Below, piece by piece: positions 20,097-28,718 of a stretch of 64,000 nt of DNA; position 1 is the first letter of the stretch, and each line of letters begins with the position of its first letter. Source of the DNA: Peribacillus sp. FSL P2-0133. Its GTDB lineage: Bacteria; Bacillota; Bacilli; Bacillales; DSM-1321. Under the pieces are notes generated by a model. It searched no databases. It was not told where the DNA came from and saw nothing but the letters and a program-made list of their open reading frames with translations. Location: NCBI RefSeq assembly GCF_037975445.1, contig NZ_CP150254.1:2912001-2976000 (forward strand), given 5' to 3'. The position numbers and the translations under genes are program-made.

Positions 20097-20122
20097 AAAA
20101 AGTTTCCTTGAGGAAACTTTTT
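20097..20122 (+). promoter_or_regulatory. Leader hairpin before the multicopper oxidase gene
   Basis: An 11-bp perfect stem with a TTGA loop, placed just upstream of the ribosome binding site (GAAGGGGG) of the gene starting at 20139. It may stabilise the mRNA, act as an attenuator or mask translation. Confidence 0.5.
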
Positions 20123-20138
20123 AGAAGGGGGTCAAGTA

Positions 20139-21155
20139 ATGTCTGAAGAGAAAAAGGTTTCCCGCAGAGATATTTTAAAGATGGGGACTGCAGGTGCGTT
20201 TGGAATAGCTGGATCTTATTACTTAAATAAAATGACACAAATTCCAACGGTGGCTCAGGCTTCCAATGATTCGTCTCATAAGAAGGGCAATCATTCCAAT
20301 CATGCAAATATGAGTGATAAGACAATAACAACCGGTTATAAAATGGCTGAACGACTCCTTACTGAGTTTGATTACGGAAAAGTTACCAAGTTGCCAAATG
20401 GCCAAACACTCCGGGAATATGAAGTCGTGGCAATTGATAAGGAAATCGAAATTGCCAAAGGAATTAAATTCCCAGGCTGGACTTATAACGGAACTATTCC
20501 AGGACCAACTTTTCGATGTACCGAGGGGGACCTTTTGCGGTTTAACTTTATTAATGAGGGCAGCCATCCCCACTCTATCCATTTTCACGGAATCCACCCT
20601 CCTGAGATGGACGGTTTAACTTCCATTTATCCTGGACAAAGATTCACGTACGAATTTGAAGCGAAACCCTACGGTTTGCAAATTTACCATTGCCATGTAC
20701 TCCCTCTAGCCCGCCATATCCATAAAGGCTTATACGGTAATTTTATTATTGATCCAAAGAAGCCAAGAGAACCGGCATTAGAGTTAAACATGGTTATGAA
20801 TGGATATGACTTGGATTTAGACGGCGAAAACGAGTTTTATACGGTAAATGGCTATGCCTTCGCATTTATGAATCACCCTATTAAAATCAAAAAAGATCAA
20901 CTCGTAAGAATTTATCTAAGTAATTTAACAGAATTTGACTTATTAAATTCGTTTCACTTGCATGCGAATTACTTTACGTATTATCCAACAGGCAGAAACG
21001 ATAACCCCTCCCAGTTCACAGATACCATTATGCAATGCCAGGGAGAGCGTGGAATTATTGAAGTTCGGTTTCCATACAAGGGAATATATATGTTTCATGC
21101 CCATGTAAGTGAATTTGCTGAGTTAGGCTGGATGGGATTCTTTGAGGTCGAGTAA
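20139..21155 (+). CDS. Tat-exported two-domain multicopper oxidase
   Basis: 338 residues with a twin-arginine signal (SRRDILKMG) and two cupredoxin domains. Copper ligands are visible in HSIHFHGIHPPEMDG, YHCHVLPLARHIHKGLYG, NSFHLHANYF and FHAHVSEFAELGWMGF. This spacing fits two-domain oxidases/nitrite-reductase-like proteins, which work as trimers; the residue at the usual Met axial position is Leu. The natural substrate may be a metal ion or a phenol; this is inference. First gene of an operon with a ZIP-type transporter (15-bp gap) and tatA, so metal oxidation coupled to transport is likely. Confidence 0.88.
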   Translation: MSEEKKVSRRDILKMGTAGAFGIAGSYYLNKMTQIPTVAQASNDSSHKKGNHSNHANMSDKTITTGYKMAERLLTEFDYGKVTKLPNGQTLREYEVVAIDKEIEIAKGIKFPGWTYNGTIPGPTFRCTEGDLLRFNFINEGSHPHSIHFHGIHPPEMDGLTSIYPGQRFTYEFEAKPYGLQIYHCHVLPLARHIHKGLYGNFIIDPKKPREPALELNMVMNGYDLDLDGENEFYTVNGYAFAFMNHPIKIKKDQLVRIYLSNLTEFDLLNSFHLHANYFTYYPTGRNDNPSQFTDTIMQCQGERGIIEVRFPYKGIYMFHAHVSEFAELGWMGFFEVE

Positions 21156-21170
21156 AAAAGGAGGGATAAT

Positions 21171-22340
21171 ATGAAGGGCAAATGGTTAATTACTGTTTTA
21201 ATACCGTTAGTATTACTTATAGGGGTGCTAGGATGGGTGCTAAAGAATGGTGCAGGTGTAGAAAAAGATCCCGCAGCACCGATTGAAGTCTTGAACATTG
21301 AACGCATCAAGGTAACTAAAATCGGTTTCGAATTATTTGTTAGTAATACCGGACCCAAACCTTTAACGATTTCTCAAGTGATGGTTAATGATTCAGTGTG
21401 GAATTTCAATGTCGCTCCTCAAGCAAAACTTGAACGATTTGATGAGGGAAAGGTGACCATCTCTTACCCATGGGTGGAAGGTGATCCACATACCATTAAG
21501 TTAATCACAGAGAATGGGATTATCACGGAAGGTGAAGTGGCAGCTGCCACACTCACTCCGGAAACCACCTGGAGCAACTTTCTTAATTACGGCTTAATCG
21601 GCTTTTACGTTGGTATTGTCCCGATTACATTGGGGCTGTTGTGGTATCCCTTTATGAAACGCTTCTCACGAAAATCCATAAATGGGATTCTTGCCCTTAC
21701 CGTTGGGCTCCTTTTATTCTTATTTGTTGGGACTCTGGCTGATGGATTTGAAATTGGTGCAGAAGCACCTTCTGTCTTTCAGGGAAATATGGTTGTCATT
21801 ATTGCGGCTTCCTTAACGTTCTTATTATTGATCGGATTTGATCAGTATCAACAAAGAAAACAAGAAAAGAAAGGATATTCTCCTTTTGGTCTGGCTTTGT
21901 TGATGGCTACCGGCATAGGGCTTCATAACTTTGGAGAAGGTTTGGCAATTGGTTCTTCCTTTGCACTAGGTGAAGCTGCTTTAGGAACTTTTTTAATTAT
22001 CGGGTTTACCCTGCACAACATTACGGAAGGGATTGGAATCGCTGCTCCTTTATTAAAGACCACACCTCGATTTAGAGACTTTTTATTATTGGGAGTTATC
22101 GCAGGTGCACCCGCCATTGTAGGTACTTGGGTTGGCGGATTCATCTTCTCACCAATTTGGGGAGCTTTGTTCCTTGGTATTGGTGCAGGGGCAATTCTTC
22201 AAGTAATTTATGTAATAACGAAAATGCTCATTGAAGATCATAGAAAACATAATGAAGAATCTGTTTCATGGTTAAACCTCTCGGGATTCGCGATTGGACT
22301 ATTAATCATGTACTTTACTGCATTTTTTGTGAAATTTTAA
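21171..22340 (+). CDS. ZIP-family metal transporter with extra N-terminal domain
   Basis: 389 residues. One N-terminal membrane helix (5-25) is followed by a beta-rich extracytoplasmic segment of about 90 residues (IEVLNIERIKVTKIGFELFV, TISQVMVNDSVWNF), then about eight helices of a ZIP transporter. The two signature metal-site helices are HNFGEGLAIG and LHNITEGIGIAAP. ZIP proteins carry zinc, iron or manganese. The added external domain is unlike ordinary ZuPT and could receive metal from the copper oxidase encoded 15 bp upstream; that link is inference. Confidence 0.88.
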   Translation: MKGKWLITVLIPLVLLIGVLGWVLKNGAGVEKDPAAPIEVLNIERIKVTKIGFELFVSNTGPKPLTISQVMVNDSVWNFNVAPQAKLERFDEGKVTISYPWVEGDPHTIKLITENGIITEGEVAAATLTPETTWSNFLNYGLIGFYVGIVPITLGLLWYPFMKRFSRKSINGILALTVGLLLFLFVGTLADGFEIGAEAPSVFQGNMVVIIAASLTFLLLIGFDQYQQRKQEKKGYSPFGLALLMATGIGLHNFGEGLAIGSSFALGEAALGTFLIIGFTLHNITEGIGIAAPLLKTTPRFRDFLLLGVIAGAPAIVGTWVGGFIFSPIWGALFLGIGAGAILQVIYVITKMLIEDHRKHNEESVSWLNLSGFAIGLLIMYFTAFFVKF

Positions 22341-22549
22341 GGGATGCCTTAATCTTGTTTGGACGCATAAACAATTCGAACTTGGTAGAGCTGTGGGTTC
22401 AACATTGAAGAGGAAAGAAACGGTAATTAAAATAAATCTAGATTTAAAAAAACTTGATAAGAAAATGGATTCAAACGATTTTATTTACTGAGGTTATTCT
22501 AAAAATGAGCTAAAGGAATTACAAAATTTAATTACTTGGGGGAAGCATT

Positions 22550-22774
22550 ATGTTTCAAAGTATAGGTATACCAGGTTTAATTTTAATACTTGTCATTGCC
22601 TTGATAATTTTTGGACCTAAAAAGCTGCCGGAAATCGGTAGAGCCTTTGGACGTACTTTAACTGAATTCAAGAGTGCTACCAAGGGATTAGTAAATGATG
22701 AAGATAAGGATGAAGGGGAAAATCCTGAGTTAACGACTGTTGAAAAGAAGCAGGATAAATCAACAGTTTCATAA
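22550..22774 (+). CDS. tatA: Twin-arginine translocase subunit TatA (copy 2)
   Basis: 74 residues, nearly the same as copy 1 over the membrane helix and hinge ([27 protein letters not shown] is shared in pattern), with a different acidic tail (DEDKDEGE). Follows the multicopper oxidase and transporter genes after 209 bp, and probably serves the oxidase, which has a Tat signal. Ends at a terminator. Confidence 0.94.
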   Translation: MFQSIGIPGLILILVIALIIFGPKKLPEIGRAFGRTLTEFKSATKGLVNDEDKDEGENPELTTVEKKQDKSTVS

Positions 22775-22784
22775 GGAATGGATA

Positions 22785-22812
22785 GGCGAGGCAACTCGTC
22801 TTTTTATTTTTC
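22785..22812 (+). terminator. Terminator of the oxidase-transporter-tatA operon
   Basis: A GGCGAG/CTCGTC stem (one G-T pair) with a four-base loop, followed by a T-rich tract. Confidence 0.8.
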
Positions 22813-22994
22813 ATTTTAAAAGGATACATCCACCCATGAAAACAATGAAATAAATCTTATTGAACATTTGGAGAACTTGGTCCACGTTACTTAATGAATA
22901 GTATGGATTTGTGGGGTTTAATGCTAGCATCCTTATTTGATTGATAAAGATCACATAGGACTTCTCAGTATTGCAACCTATTGGTATAACAATT

Positions 22995-23034
22995 TAAAAA
23001 AATAAAAGCCAGTATCTAAAAAAAGAACTGGCAA
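22995..23034 (-). terminator. Terminator of the second NlpC/P60 gene
   Basis: GCCAGT/ACTGGC stem (23008-23013 with 23027-23032) followed by TTTTATTTTTTT on the minus strand. Confidence 0.75.
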
Positions 23035-23043
23035 CTTTCTCTA

Positions 23044-23727
23044 TTACATTCTTTTTGCTCCTAAATATCTTTTCTTCCAATAACTATTATCCATAGAGGA
23101 AATGCTTACACCATTTGATGAGGAGCTGTGTATGAATTGATTACCACCGATATAAACACCAGCATGTGAGGCACCAGGTTTATAGGTTTCATAAAAGACC
23201 AAATCTCCAACTTGTGGTTTGGACACCTTTGTCCCCTTTTTATAAATTTCAGATACCGTTCTTGGTAAAGTGACATCTGCACCTTTATCGAAAACGTATT
23301 TTAGGAATCCACTGCAATCAAAACCTTTTGGTGTAGTTCCACCCCATACATACCGTACATTCAAATGTTTTTTTGCTTCTTTCACTATCGCAGAAGATTT
23401 ATTGCTTGCTTTATTCACATTAGCTACGTTGGATGTCTGCTTTTTTACACCCAATGCTCTATATGTATTCGGACCTACAATGCCATCAGCTTTTAAGCCT
23501 TTACTTTTTTGGAACTTTACAACTGCACTTTTAGTAACCGTCCCAAAATATGTAGTTGTATTCTTACTCTTAAAATATTCTTTTTTCTTTAGAACCTCTT
23601 GTAATTGCTTTACTTCGGTATGGGTCATTCCACTTTTTAATGTACGATCGCCCAATGCAGCATTACTAACCAACGGATTTGATAGTAACAATCCAGACAC
23701 GACAAAAGATGCTATAATTTTTTTCAT
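23044..23727 (-). CDS. Secreted NlpC/P60 endopeptidase with peptidoglycan-binding domain
   Basis: 227 residues: signal peptide (1-23, ending near SNA), a PG_binding_1 repeat (about 30-92; VKQLQEVLKKK, GTVTKSAVVKFQKSKGLKADGIVGPNT), a short linker, then the C40 catalytic domain (FDCSGFLKYVF, GDLVFYET, SHAGVYIGG, FIHSSSS). Expected to cut stem peptides in the cell wall. The C-terminus NSYWKKRYLGAKRM matches the 147-residue enzyme at 3477-3920, which lacks the wall-binding part. Confidence 0.93.
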   Translation of the reverse strand: MKKIIASFVVSGLLLSNPLVSNAALGDRTLKSGMTHTEVKQLQEVLKKKEYFKSKNTTTYFGTVTKSAVVKFQKSKGLKADGIVGPNTYRALGVKKQTSNVANVNKASNKSSAIVKEAKKHLNVRYVWGGTTPKGFDCSGFLKYVFDKGADVTLPRTVSEIYKKGTKVSKPQVGDLVFYETYKPGASHAGVYIGGNQFIHSSSSNGVSISSMDNSYWKKRYLGAKRM

Positions 23728-23858
23728 TTTCTCCCCCGATAAAATCCTTTTTTTTGATTTTATCAGCTTTAAGTGACAAACATATTTACCTAATTTTACA
23801 TTATGATTACAAATTTATGCATAAAGTGTGCAAAAAATACAAAATGCCTAAAATACCC

Positions 23859-23927
23859 CTAAAATTCTTTTTCTTTTTTCTTTTGACTACCAACAAAGCC
23901 GTAAAAAATTGAAAGTATAATCCCCAT
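23859..23927 (-). CDS. Possible 22-residue membrane micropeptide
   Basis: ATG behind AGGAG (10-nt spacing) encodes a short hydrophobic helix (GIILSIFYGFVG) and a very basic tail (SQKKKEKE). That layout is common in real Bacillus micropeptides. It lies in an otherwise empty gap between the VanW operon terminator and the NlpC/P60 gene. It is too short to be sure. Confidence 0.35.
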   Translation of the reverse strand: MGIILSIFYGFVGSQKKKEKEF

Positions 23928-24158
23928 AATTTTAGCTCTCCTAATAAAATTCATTAATTTAAAGTTACCATATAACAGAGCCAGTTTTAAATTAACAAAC
24001 AAAAAAGTTCGTAAAAGTGTACTTTTACGAACATGTTTTTCCTTGTTTTACTAACCTTATTTTTATGGAATATTGTATTAATGGGGCAGTATCTATCTTT
24101 TAAATGAGTATTGGTATCTAGCTCCCCTGGACAGAACATGCTTGCGTTTACTTATTAA
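23928..24158. other. Intergenic region after the VanW operon
   Basis: Contains the strong terminator at 24001-24032 and AT-rich DNA that presumably carries the promoter of the micropeptide. Nothing else was seen. Confidence 0.5.
24001..24032 (-). terminator. Terminator of the VanW operon
   Basis: A 12-2-12 perfect palindrome (24007-24032) followed by six T on the minus strand. Confidence 0.85.
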
Positions 24159-25064
24159 TCACACCGATATTTCTTTTGATATGTGTTTTGAAGCGTTGGG
24201 AACTTTTCGGGTTTCATAATTAATCATATCCGAAGAATACACCGTGATGTTCACAATTCCTCCTTGTGTTGTAGCTCGGATTAGGATAGGTTGATTGTAC
24301 TTGTTTTTAAAGCTAAAATCAGGACCATCCCAGCTTACTGTAGCATCCCGACCAGATGGAACATAAGGAACGCTCCTAGTATGGGAATAGCGTTGAATTG
24401 TTTGCAATCCTGCATTGTCGATAGCATTAAACAGCGTGGATGACACCTGACAGATCCCTCCACCAATCCCTTCAGAAAACTCTCCTTCGACTATGACCCG
24501 AGCAAGCATATATCCTTTGTCTCCTGTCCTCTTGCCAACGGCTTGGTTAAAAGAAAACTTCTCTCCTGGAAACACGACATAATTATTAATGGCTTTTGTA
24601 GCAAGCAAGATATTATTTGAACGATTTTTATTGTTCTGATTAAAATAGGTTCTATATTCACCTATTTTTTTCACACGAATCTGAGCAAGCAATTCGATGT
24701 CAACTTTTGGATAAATAGCAAGCAAAGGCACTTCCAATTTGTATGCTTTACTATTATTCAAAAAGGAATAAAATTGCTCATTAAACGCCTGATGGTAAAG
24801 CTTATAACCTACCCGGCCAGGTAGAATATTACCATATTTATCGATAGTGGCATTTACAGGTTTTTGGTACACTTGGCGGTCTAGTTTTTCGATAAACCGA
24901 TTGTATTTATCCAAGTCCATCATAGGAACATTTAGTATGGGCATAGTAACATCAGCACGGTTGACAGTGGCGATGGTTTGTCCATGTTGAGTTACCGATA
25001 AGCTTTCAGAGATATTCACTTGTTGAACGAATAGTAAAATTCCGGCAATCCATGTTAATCTCAA
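24159..25064 (-). CDS. VanW family protein
   Basis: About 301 residues with an N-terminal hydrophobic segment and a C-terminal VanW domain: LLATKAINNYVVFPGEKFSFN, EGIGGGICQVSSTLFNAI, YSHTRSVPYVPSGRDATV and DFSFKNKYNQPILIRA. VanW proteins are exported and tied to the cell wall, but their reaction is unknown; none of the van resistance genes is nearby. The TTG start at 25064 follows GGGGGTG; the GTG of the longer frame overlaps that site. Probably second gene of an operon with the secreted protein upstream (63-bp gap). Confidence 0.88.
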   Translation of the reverse strand: MRLTWIAGILLFVQQVNISESLSVTQHGQTIATVNRADVTMPILNVPMMDLDKYNRFIEKLDRQVYQKPVNATIDKYGNILPGRVGYKLYHQAFNEQFYSFLNNSKAYKLEVPLLAIYPKVDIELLAQIRVKKIGEYRTYFNQNNKNRSNNILLATKAINNYVVFPGEKFSFNQAVGKRTGDKGYMLARVIVEGEFSEGIGGGICQVSSTLFNAIDNAGLQTIQRYSHTRSVPYVPSGRDATVSWDGPDFSFKNKYNQPILIRATTQGGIVNITVYSSDMINYETRKVPNASKHISKEISV

Positions 25065-25127
25065 TTGAATGCACCCCCACACTAATATAGTTAGGATTAA
25101 TCATTTCAATATCTAACTTACCAAATC

Positions 25128-25982
25128 CTATTTTATGTCTTCATGGAGCGAATCCTGATCAATAAACCAACGATCAGTCAAACTTTCCCTTCGGATCATA
25201 AAATGCATAACCTTTTTTTCTTTGCCTTCTCTCTTCTTATAAATAGCTACTTGAACGGGTACATCCACGAGAAATAGCCCATTTAGTTGTTCCGGCGGTT
25301 GTCTTAAAGGGTCATCAACTCCAAAATATGTAATATCTTTAACAAGTTTATTGACACGATTAGAATGTCCCGGATTTGATAAGGTCATTGCTAATAATTT
25401 CTGATCTCCTTGATTAACGGCAATGGTAAAAATGCGTATAAGTTCATAGGGACTTACCGTTTGTATATAATCATCAAGCTTACCAGCCGCTTTCAATACC
25501 ATTAATTTATGAGAAAGATCTTCGTTTTTCAAACGATGCGTAATGCTTCCAGAGAAATGAACACAGAAATGACCCGAAAAACCATTTTGAAGAGCACCGG
25601 CACCATGTGGCATTCCGTGCATAGATGCAGCAATCATTTGATTATTGATCAATACAATAATGGCTCTTCTATTCCAACTCCATTTATTATTATAAATTTT
25701 CTTCATGATTTGAGTATCTTCTTTGGTTAGTGGCTGTACATCGGCATGATGGCTGCCTGCTCTTCGCTGTACCTTAAATGATAAACCAGTTTCAATATCA
25801 ATAATGGTGAAATTAGTTTTATTAGGAATAATGTTGTTCACAATCTCCCAAGGTAACATTTCAATTTTAAAGCTTATGGGTCCTTCTTCATCTTCCCATT
25901 CCACTGCATAGACCGAGTGATCGACCATTAAGACAAGTATAAAAATAGCGATAATTACTTGATTAAATTTATTGTTTTTCAT
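25128..25982 (-). CDS. Secreted protein with a His/Cys-rich core, function unknown
   Basis: 284 residues with a signal peptide (about 1-26). The conserved-looking core is RRAGSHHADVQPL, W-S-W-N-R-R, SMHGMPHGAGAL and SGHFCVHFSGS (about residues 73-150). This pattern is seen in unannotated exported Firmicutes proteins, often beside cell-wall domains. The clustered His residues and one Cys could form a metal or catalytic site; this is inference. It is followed by the VanW gene, so a shared wall-related role is plausible. ATG behind CGGGAG. Confidence 0.75.
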   Translation of the reverse strand: MKNNKFNQVIIAIFILVLMVDHSVYAVEWEDEEGPISFKIEMLPWEIVNNIIPNKTNFTIIDIETGLSFKVQRRAGSHHADVQPLTKEDTQIMKKIYNNKWSWNRRAIIVLINNQMIAASMHGMPHGAGALQNGFSGHFCVHFSGSITHRLKNEDLSHKLMVLKAAGKLDDYIQTVSPYELIRIFTIAVNQGDQKLLAMTLSNPGHSNRVNKLVKDITYFGVDDPLRQPPEQLNGLFLVDVPVQVAIYKKREGKEKKVMHFMIRRESLTDRWFIDQDSLHEDIK

Positions 25983-26290
25983 TTGGTTTCTCCCGCATTT
26001 TTTTCTTATTATTTCAGAACTTTATCAGTTGAATACCTTTGAATATTTGGAAATTAAACTCCTCCTTGTTCATTCATGTTCGAAACACAAGGTTTTGGGG
26101 AATCAGCTATAAAGGCTTAATAATGCTCAGTCATATTCGTGTTGATGGTCCAATAATCCCTAATCTGAATAACTTGGAAACTGCACAAGAGCGGCGGCGA
26201 TCATGGATATGTTGGCTTCTGCTGTATATGAAAATTCCGACTTTAATTGGTCGGGCTTCTTTTGGCATAAAAACTCATTAAGGAACCCAT
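25983..26290. other. Intergenic region without a supported gene
   Basis: A rightward frame (26039-26281) has no ribosome binding site. Another reading of about 26190-26285 gives protein-like sequence (for example NSDFNWSGFFWHKN) and may be a gene relic. Nothing firm. Confidence 0.35.
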
Positions 26291-26291
26291 C

Positions 26292-26322
26292 AAAAAAACC
26301 CCTTGGCGGCCAAGGGGTTTTC
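26292..26322. terminator. Bidirectional terminator
   Basis: An 11-bp perfect GC-rich stem (26296-26306 with 26310-26320) with A7 and T4 flanks, beyond the nitrilase stop codon. Confidence 0.8.
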
Positions 26323-26416
26323 TCCGTTTATGCATTGAAACAAAGTTTGTTCCTTAATGAACTTACCCACCTTTAATTGAACGCGAGTGCAGTGTATGTA
26401 GTAAATTAAGTTCTCA

Positions 26417-27175
26417 TTATATGTAATCGATGTCGAAATGAGGGGATATTAATTCCATGCTTTGTAAATCCCATTCAAAGGTAAGTATAGCTGATTGTTT
26501 TGATTTATGTGTTAGGAGGGGTACACCATTTTTTATGATCATGCTTTCTGCATCCCAAAAACGGACAGTTTCGTCTTCACCAGTACGATTACAGACAATT
26601 ACAGGCAGTCCTGTTTCTAATGACCTTTGTTCCCATTCTCCCTCTGGACCATGTAATCCTGGACCCCAGGAAGACGGTGCAATTAATATTTTTGCTCCTT
26701 TTTCAAATAAGTTGTTAGCAATATCTTTGGTATATGCGTCAGCACATATCATAATACCAACCTCAACATTGTCTGTTTTTATTGGCTCTATTACATCTCC
26801 CGAAGCTGACCAATCATCAATAACACTGATTTTTCTCTGTTTACCTAATAAATGACCGCTTTTATCTATGACAAGCACAGAATTATACAACTCTCCGTTA
26901 CTGCCTTTTTCAGGGCAACCCAAAAATACAGTGCTTTTCAAATTCTTTAGTTTACGGCTCAAATTACTCATCCAAGCATCAGGTTGCCTGTTAATCCATT
27001 CAGTGCCAATCTTATGATTGAATTGAAGTCCGCTGACACATAGTTCGGGTGTTATAATCCATTCGGCATTATTATTTGATGCTATTTGAATGGCTTGTTC
27101 AATTAGTTTTTGGTTATACTCCACATCACCAGCAATAGGCAATAGGTGTAATAAAGCTATTTTTATTTTTCCCAT
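26417..27175 (-). CDS. Carbon-nitrogen hydrolase (nitrilase superfamily)
   Basis: 252-residue cytoplasmic amidase/nitrilase fold with the full Glu-Lys-Cys triad: Glu in ITPELCVSG, Lys in GKQRKIS and Cys in GIMICADAY. Length is standard. Substrate cannot be read from sequence; the family includes omega-amidases, carbamoyl hydrolases and nitrilases. Good GGGAG site 6 nt before the ATG. Stands alone. Confidence 0.88.
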   Translation of the reverse strand: MGKIKIALLHLLPIAGDVEYNQKLIEQAIQIASNNNAEWIITPELCVSGLQFNHKIGTEWINRQPDAWMSNLSRKLKNLKSTVFLGCPEKGSNGELYNSVLVIDKSGHLLGKQRKISVIDDWSASGDVIEPIKTDNVEVGIMICADAYTKDIANNLFEKGAKILIAPSSWGPGLHGPEGEWEQRSLETGLPVIVCNRTGEDETVRFWDAESMIIKNGVPLLTHKSKQSAILTFEWDLQSMELISPHFDIDYI

Positions 27176-27707
27176 AGTGATCTCCCAAATATCAACTTAT
27201 TTTAATGGCCATGCTTGTAATGATTGTAGCATAGACATTGATTGGCTTGTTCAACTAATCTCCCTCGATAGATTTTGCCATTCGCTGATGTAGAATATAT
27301 CACCCATTTACCACTAAATACTCCGTTGCAGGGTCTGTTTGTTGTATCATCAAGAAATTGAAGTGGAAGGGGTAGAGATGAGGGATTTTGGACGTTAAAC
27401 AGGAGTTTATACTTATACTTATTTCTATTTCAGGTGTTTTTAGTGTTTTTAGTGTTGTTATGTTAATTAGTAAGTGAAAAACATAAAAAGGGCACTTCCT
27501 CGTACAAGGAAGCGCTTCCATGTTATATTAAGCTATTGGACTTTCATTATAGCATGAGTCACCCTTCAAATAACAGGAATTAATGATAAATTTTAGTTAT
27601 TTATATTATATTTTTACATTTGAAAAAGACTTGGGTAGAAGTACTTTTCTCCTTTTGCATTAATGGAGTCACGGGAAAACTACTCCAATTTAATTCAGTA
27701 TCATCAA
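27176..27707. other. Intergenic region with an orphan terminator
   Basis: About 27246-27290 resembles a decayed 5' half of the dispersed repeat described below. A GC-rich terminator-like hairpin lies at 27485-27515, without a gene just upstream of it on the minus strand. No gene was supported. Confidence 0.4.
27485..27515 (-). terminator. Orphan terminator-like hairpin
   Basis: A 9-bp stem (27492-27500 with 27507-27515) is followed by GG then T5 on the minus strand. Confidence 0.55.
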
Positions 27708-27741
27708 AAGACCGTCCAGTTTTTTTAAATCGGACGGTCTT
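27704..27741 (-). terminator. Terminator of tpx
   Basis: A 10-bp perfect stem (27708-27717 with 27732-27741) followed by T4 on the minus strand, about 50 bp after the tpx stop codon. Confidence 0.8.
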
Positions 27742-27788
27742 ACGAATAATAGAATGAAATTAATAATATCCTTCGTGAGGGAAAATGT

Positions 27789-28328
27789 TCATTTAGCTGT
27801 ACCAGCTTTATTTATCACTTCCTTCGCTGCCTGCAATGCGGATTCATAATCTGGGTGATCCGTGACTTCCGGTACGTATTCCACATACTTCATAGTTCCT
27901 TCTTGATTTATTACAAATACTGCCCTGCATTCCAGTCGATGATCTTTTATATACGTTCCATATGCAGTACCGAATGACAAATCAAAATGGTCGGAAAGAA
28001 TGGTTATAGCATCCACATTACTCTCTTTACACCATCTTGCTTGAGCAAAGGGAAGGTCTGCGCTGATTGCCAACACTGCTACATCATCACCCATTTTGCT
28101 TACTTCTTCATTTAAGAGCTTTGTTTGTAAATCACATACACCCGTATCAAGCGAAGGAACAGTCGTGATTATGCATGTCTTATTTTTATAGTCTGTTAAA
28201 TGTGCTTTACGGCGGTCGTTTGTTAATAGTGAAAAGTCAGGGGCCTTATCCCCTACTTCTAGTTCAGGACCAATTAAGGTCACTGGATTACCGCCTAAAG
28301 TCACTACACCAGTACGCTCATGTGCCAA
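27789..28328 (-). CDS. tpx: Thiol peroxidase Tpx
   Basis: 179-residue atypical 2-Cys peroxiredoxin that reduces hydrogen and organic peroxides with thioredoxin electrons. The peroxidatic Cys lies in PSLDTGVCDLQT (family usually DTPVCD), the resolving Cys in ARWCKE, and FVINQEG and YVPEVTDHPDY complete the fold. The TTG start (LAHERTG) follows GGAGGGG at normal spacing. Sits just downstream of the uric-acid genes (30-bp gap), possibly helped by read-through; uricase makes hydrogen peroxide, so the pairing makes physiological sense. Confidence 0.93.
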   Translation of the reverse strand: MAHERTGVVTLGGNPVTLIGPELEVGDKAPDFSLLTNDRRKAHLTDYKNKTCIITTVPSLDTGVCDLQTKLLNEEVSKMGDDVAVLAISADLPFAQARWCKESNVDAITILSDHFDLSFGTAYGTYIKDHRLECRAVFVINQEGTMKYVEYVPEVTDHPDYESALQAAKEVINKAGTAK

Positions 28329-28358
28329 ATTGACCCCTCCAACTCCCTTACTAATTCA

Positions 28359-28718
28359 CTAGCTTCCTCGGTAGGTGCTATAACCTCCTTGAGCAACAAG
28401 CAGAGGAACATGATAATGTTCTTCATTACTTCTTATTCCAAAACGCAGTGGGACCTTATTTAAAAATGGCCTTATATAAGGATCATTCGCTCCATCATTG
28501 AAATATTCCCCAACATAAAAGACAAGCTCATACTCCCCTGGTTTGAGATGATCCCCTTGAAGTAGCGGATCATCCACTCTTCCATCTTTGTTTGTACAGA
28601 CTTCTTTAATGAAAGAATGGTCTCCCTGTTCTCCTATGGCCCAAAGTTCTATCTTCATCCCTTTTGCCGGCAGGCCTTTAGACAGGTCTAAAACATGTGT
28701 GGTCAGCTTACTATCCAT
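28359..28718 (-). CDS. pucM: 5-hydroxyisourate hydrolase (transthyretin-like)
   Basis: 119 residues. Hydrolyses 5-hydroxyisourate, the uricase product, to OHCU. The N-terminal LTTHVLDLSKGLPAKG and the C-terminal YHVPLLVAQGGYSTYRGS carry the catalytic His, Arg and the YRGS tail that defines the enzyme against true transthyretin. The start overlaps the uricase stop codon by one base (TAATG), so translation is coupled. Confidence 0.96.
   Translation of the reverse strand: MDSKLTTHVLDLSKGLPAKGMKIELWAIGEQGDHSFIKEVCTNKDGRVDDPLLQGDHLKPGEYELVFYVGEYFNDGANDPYIRPFLNKVPLRFGIRSNEEHYHVPLLVAQGGYSTYRGS

Noticed and set aside
19850-20098. Leftward 82-residue frame between phoX and the oxidase gene
   Set aside because: No ribosome binding site and low-complexity hydrophobic content; it covers the promoter region.
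26039-26281. Rightward 80-residue gene before a terminator
   Set aside because: No ribosome binding site, odd composition; at best part of a relic in another frame.
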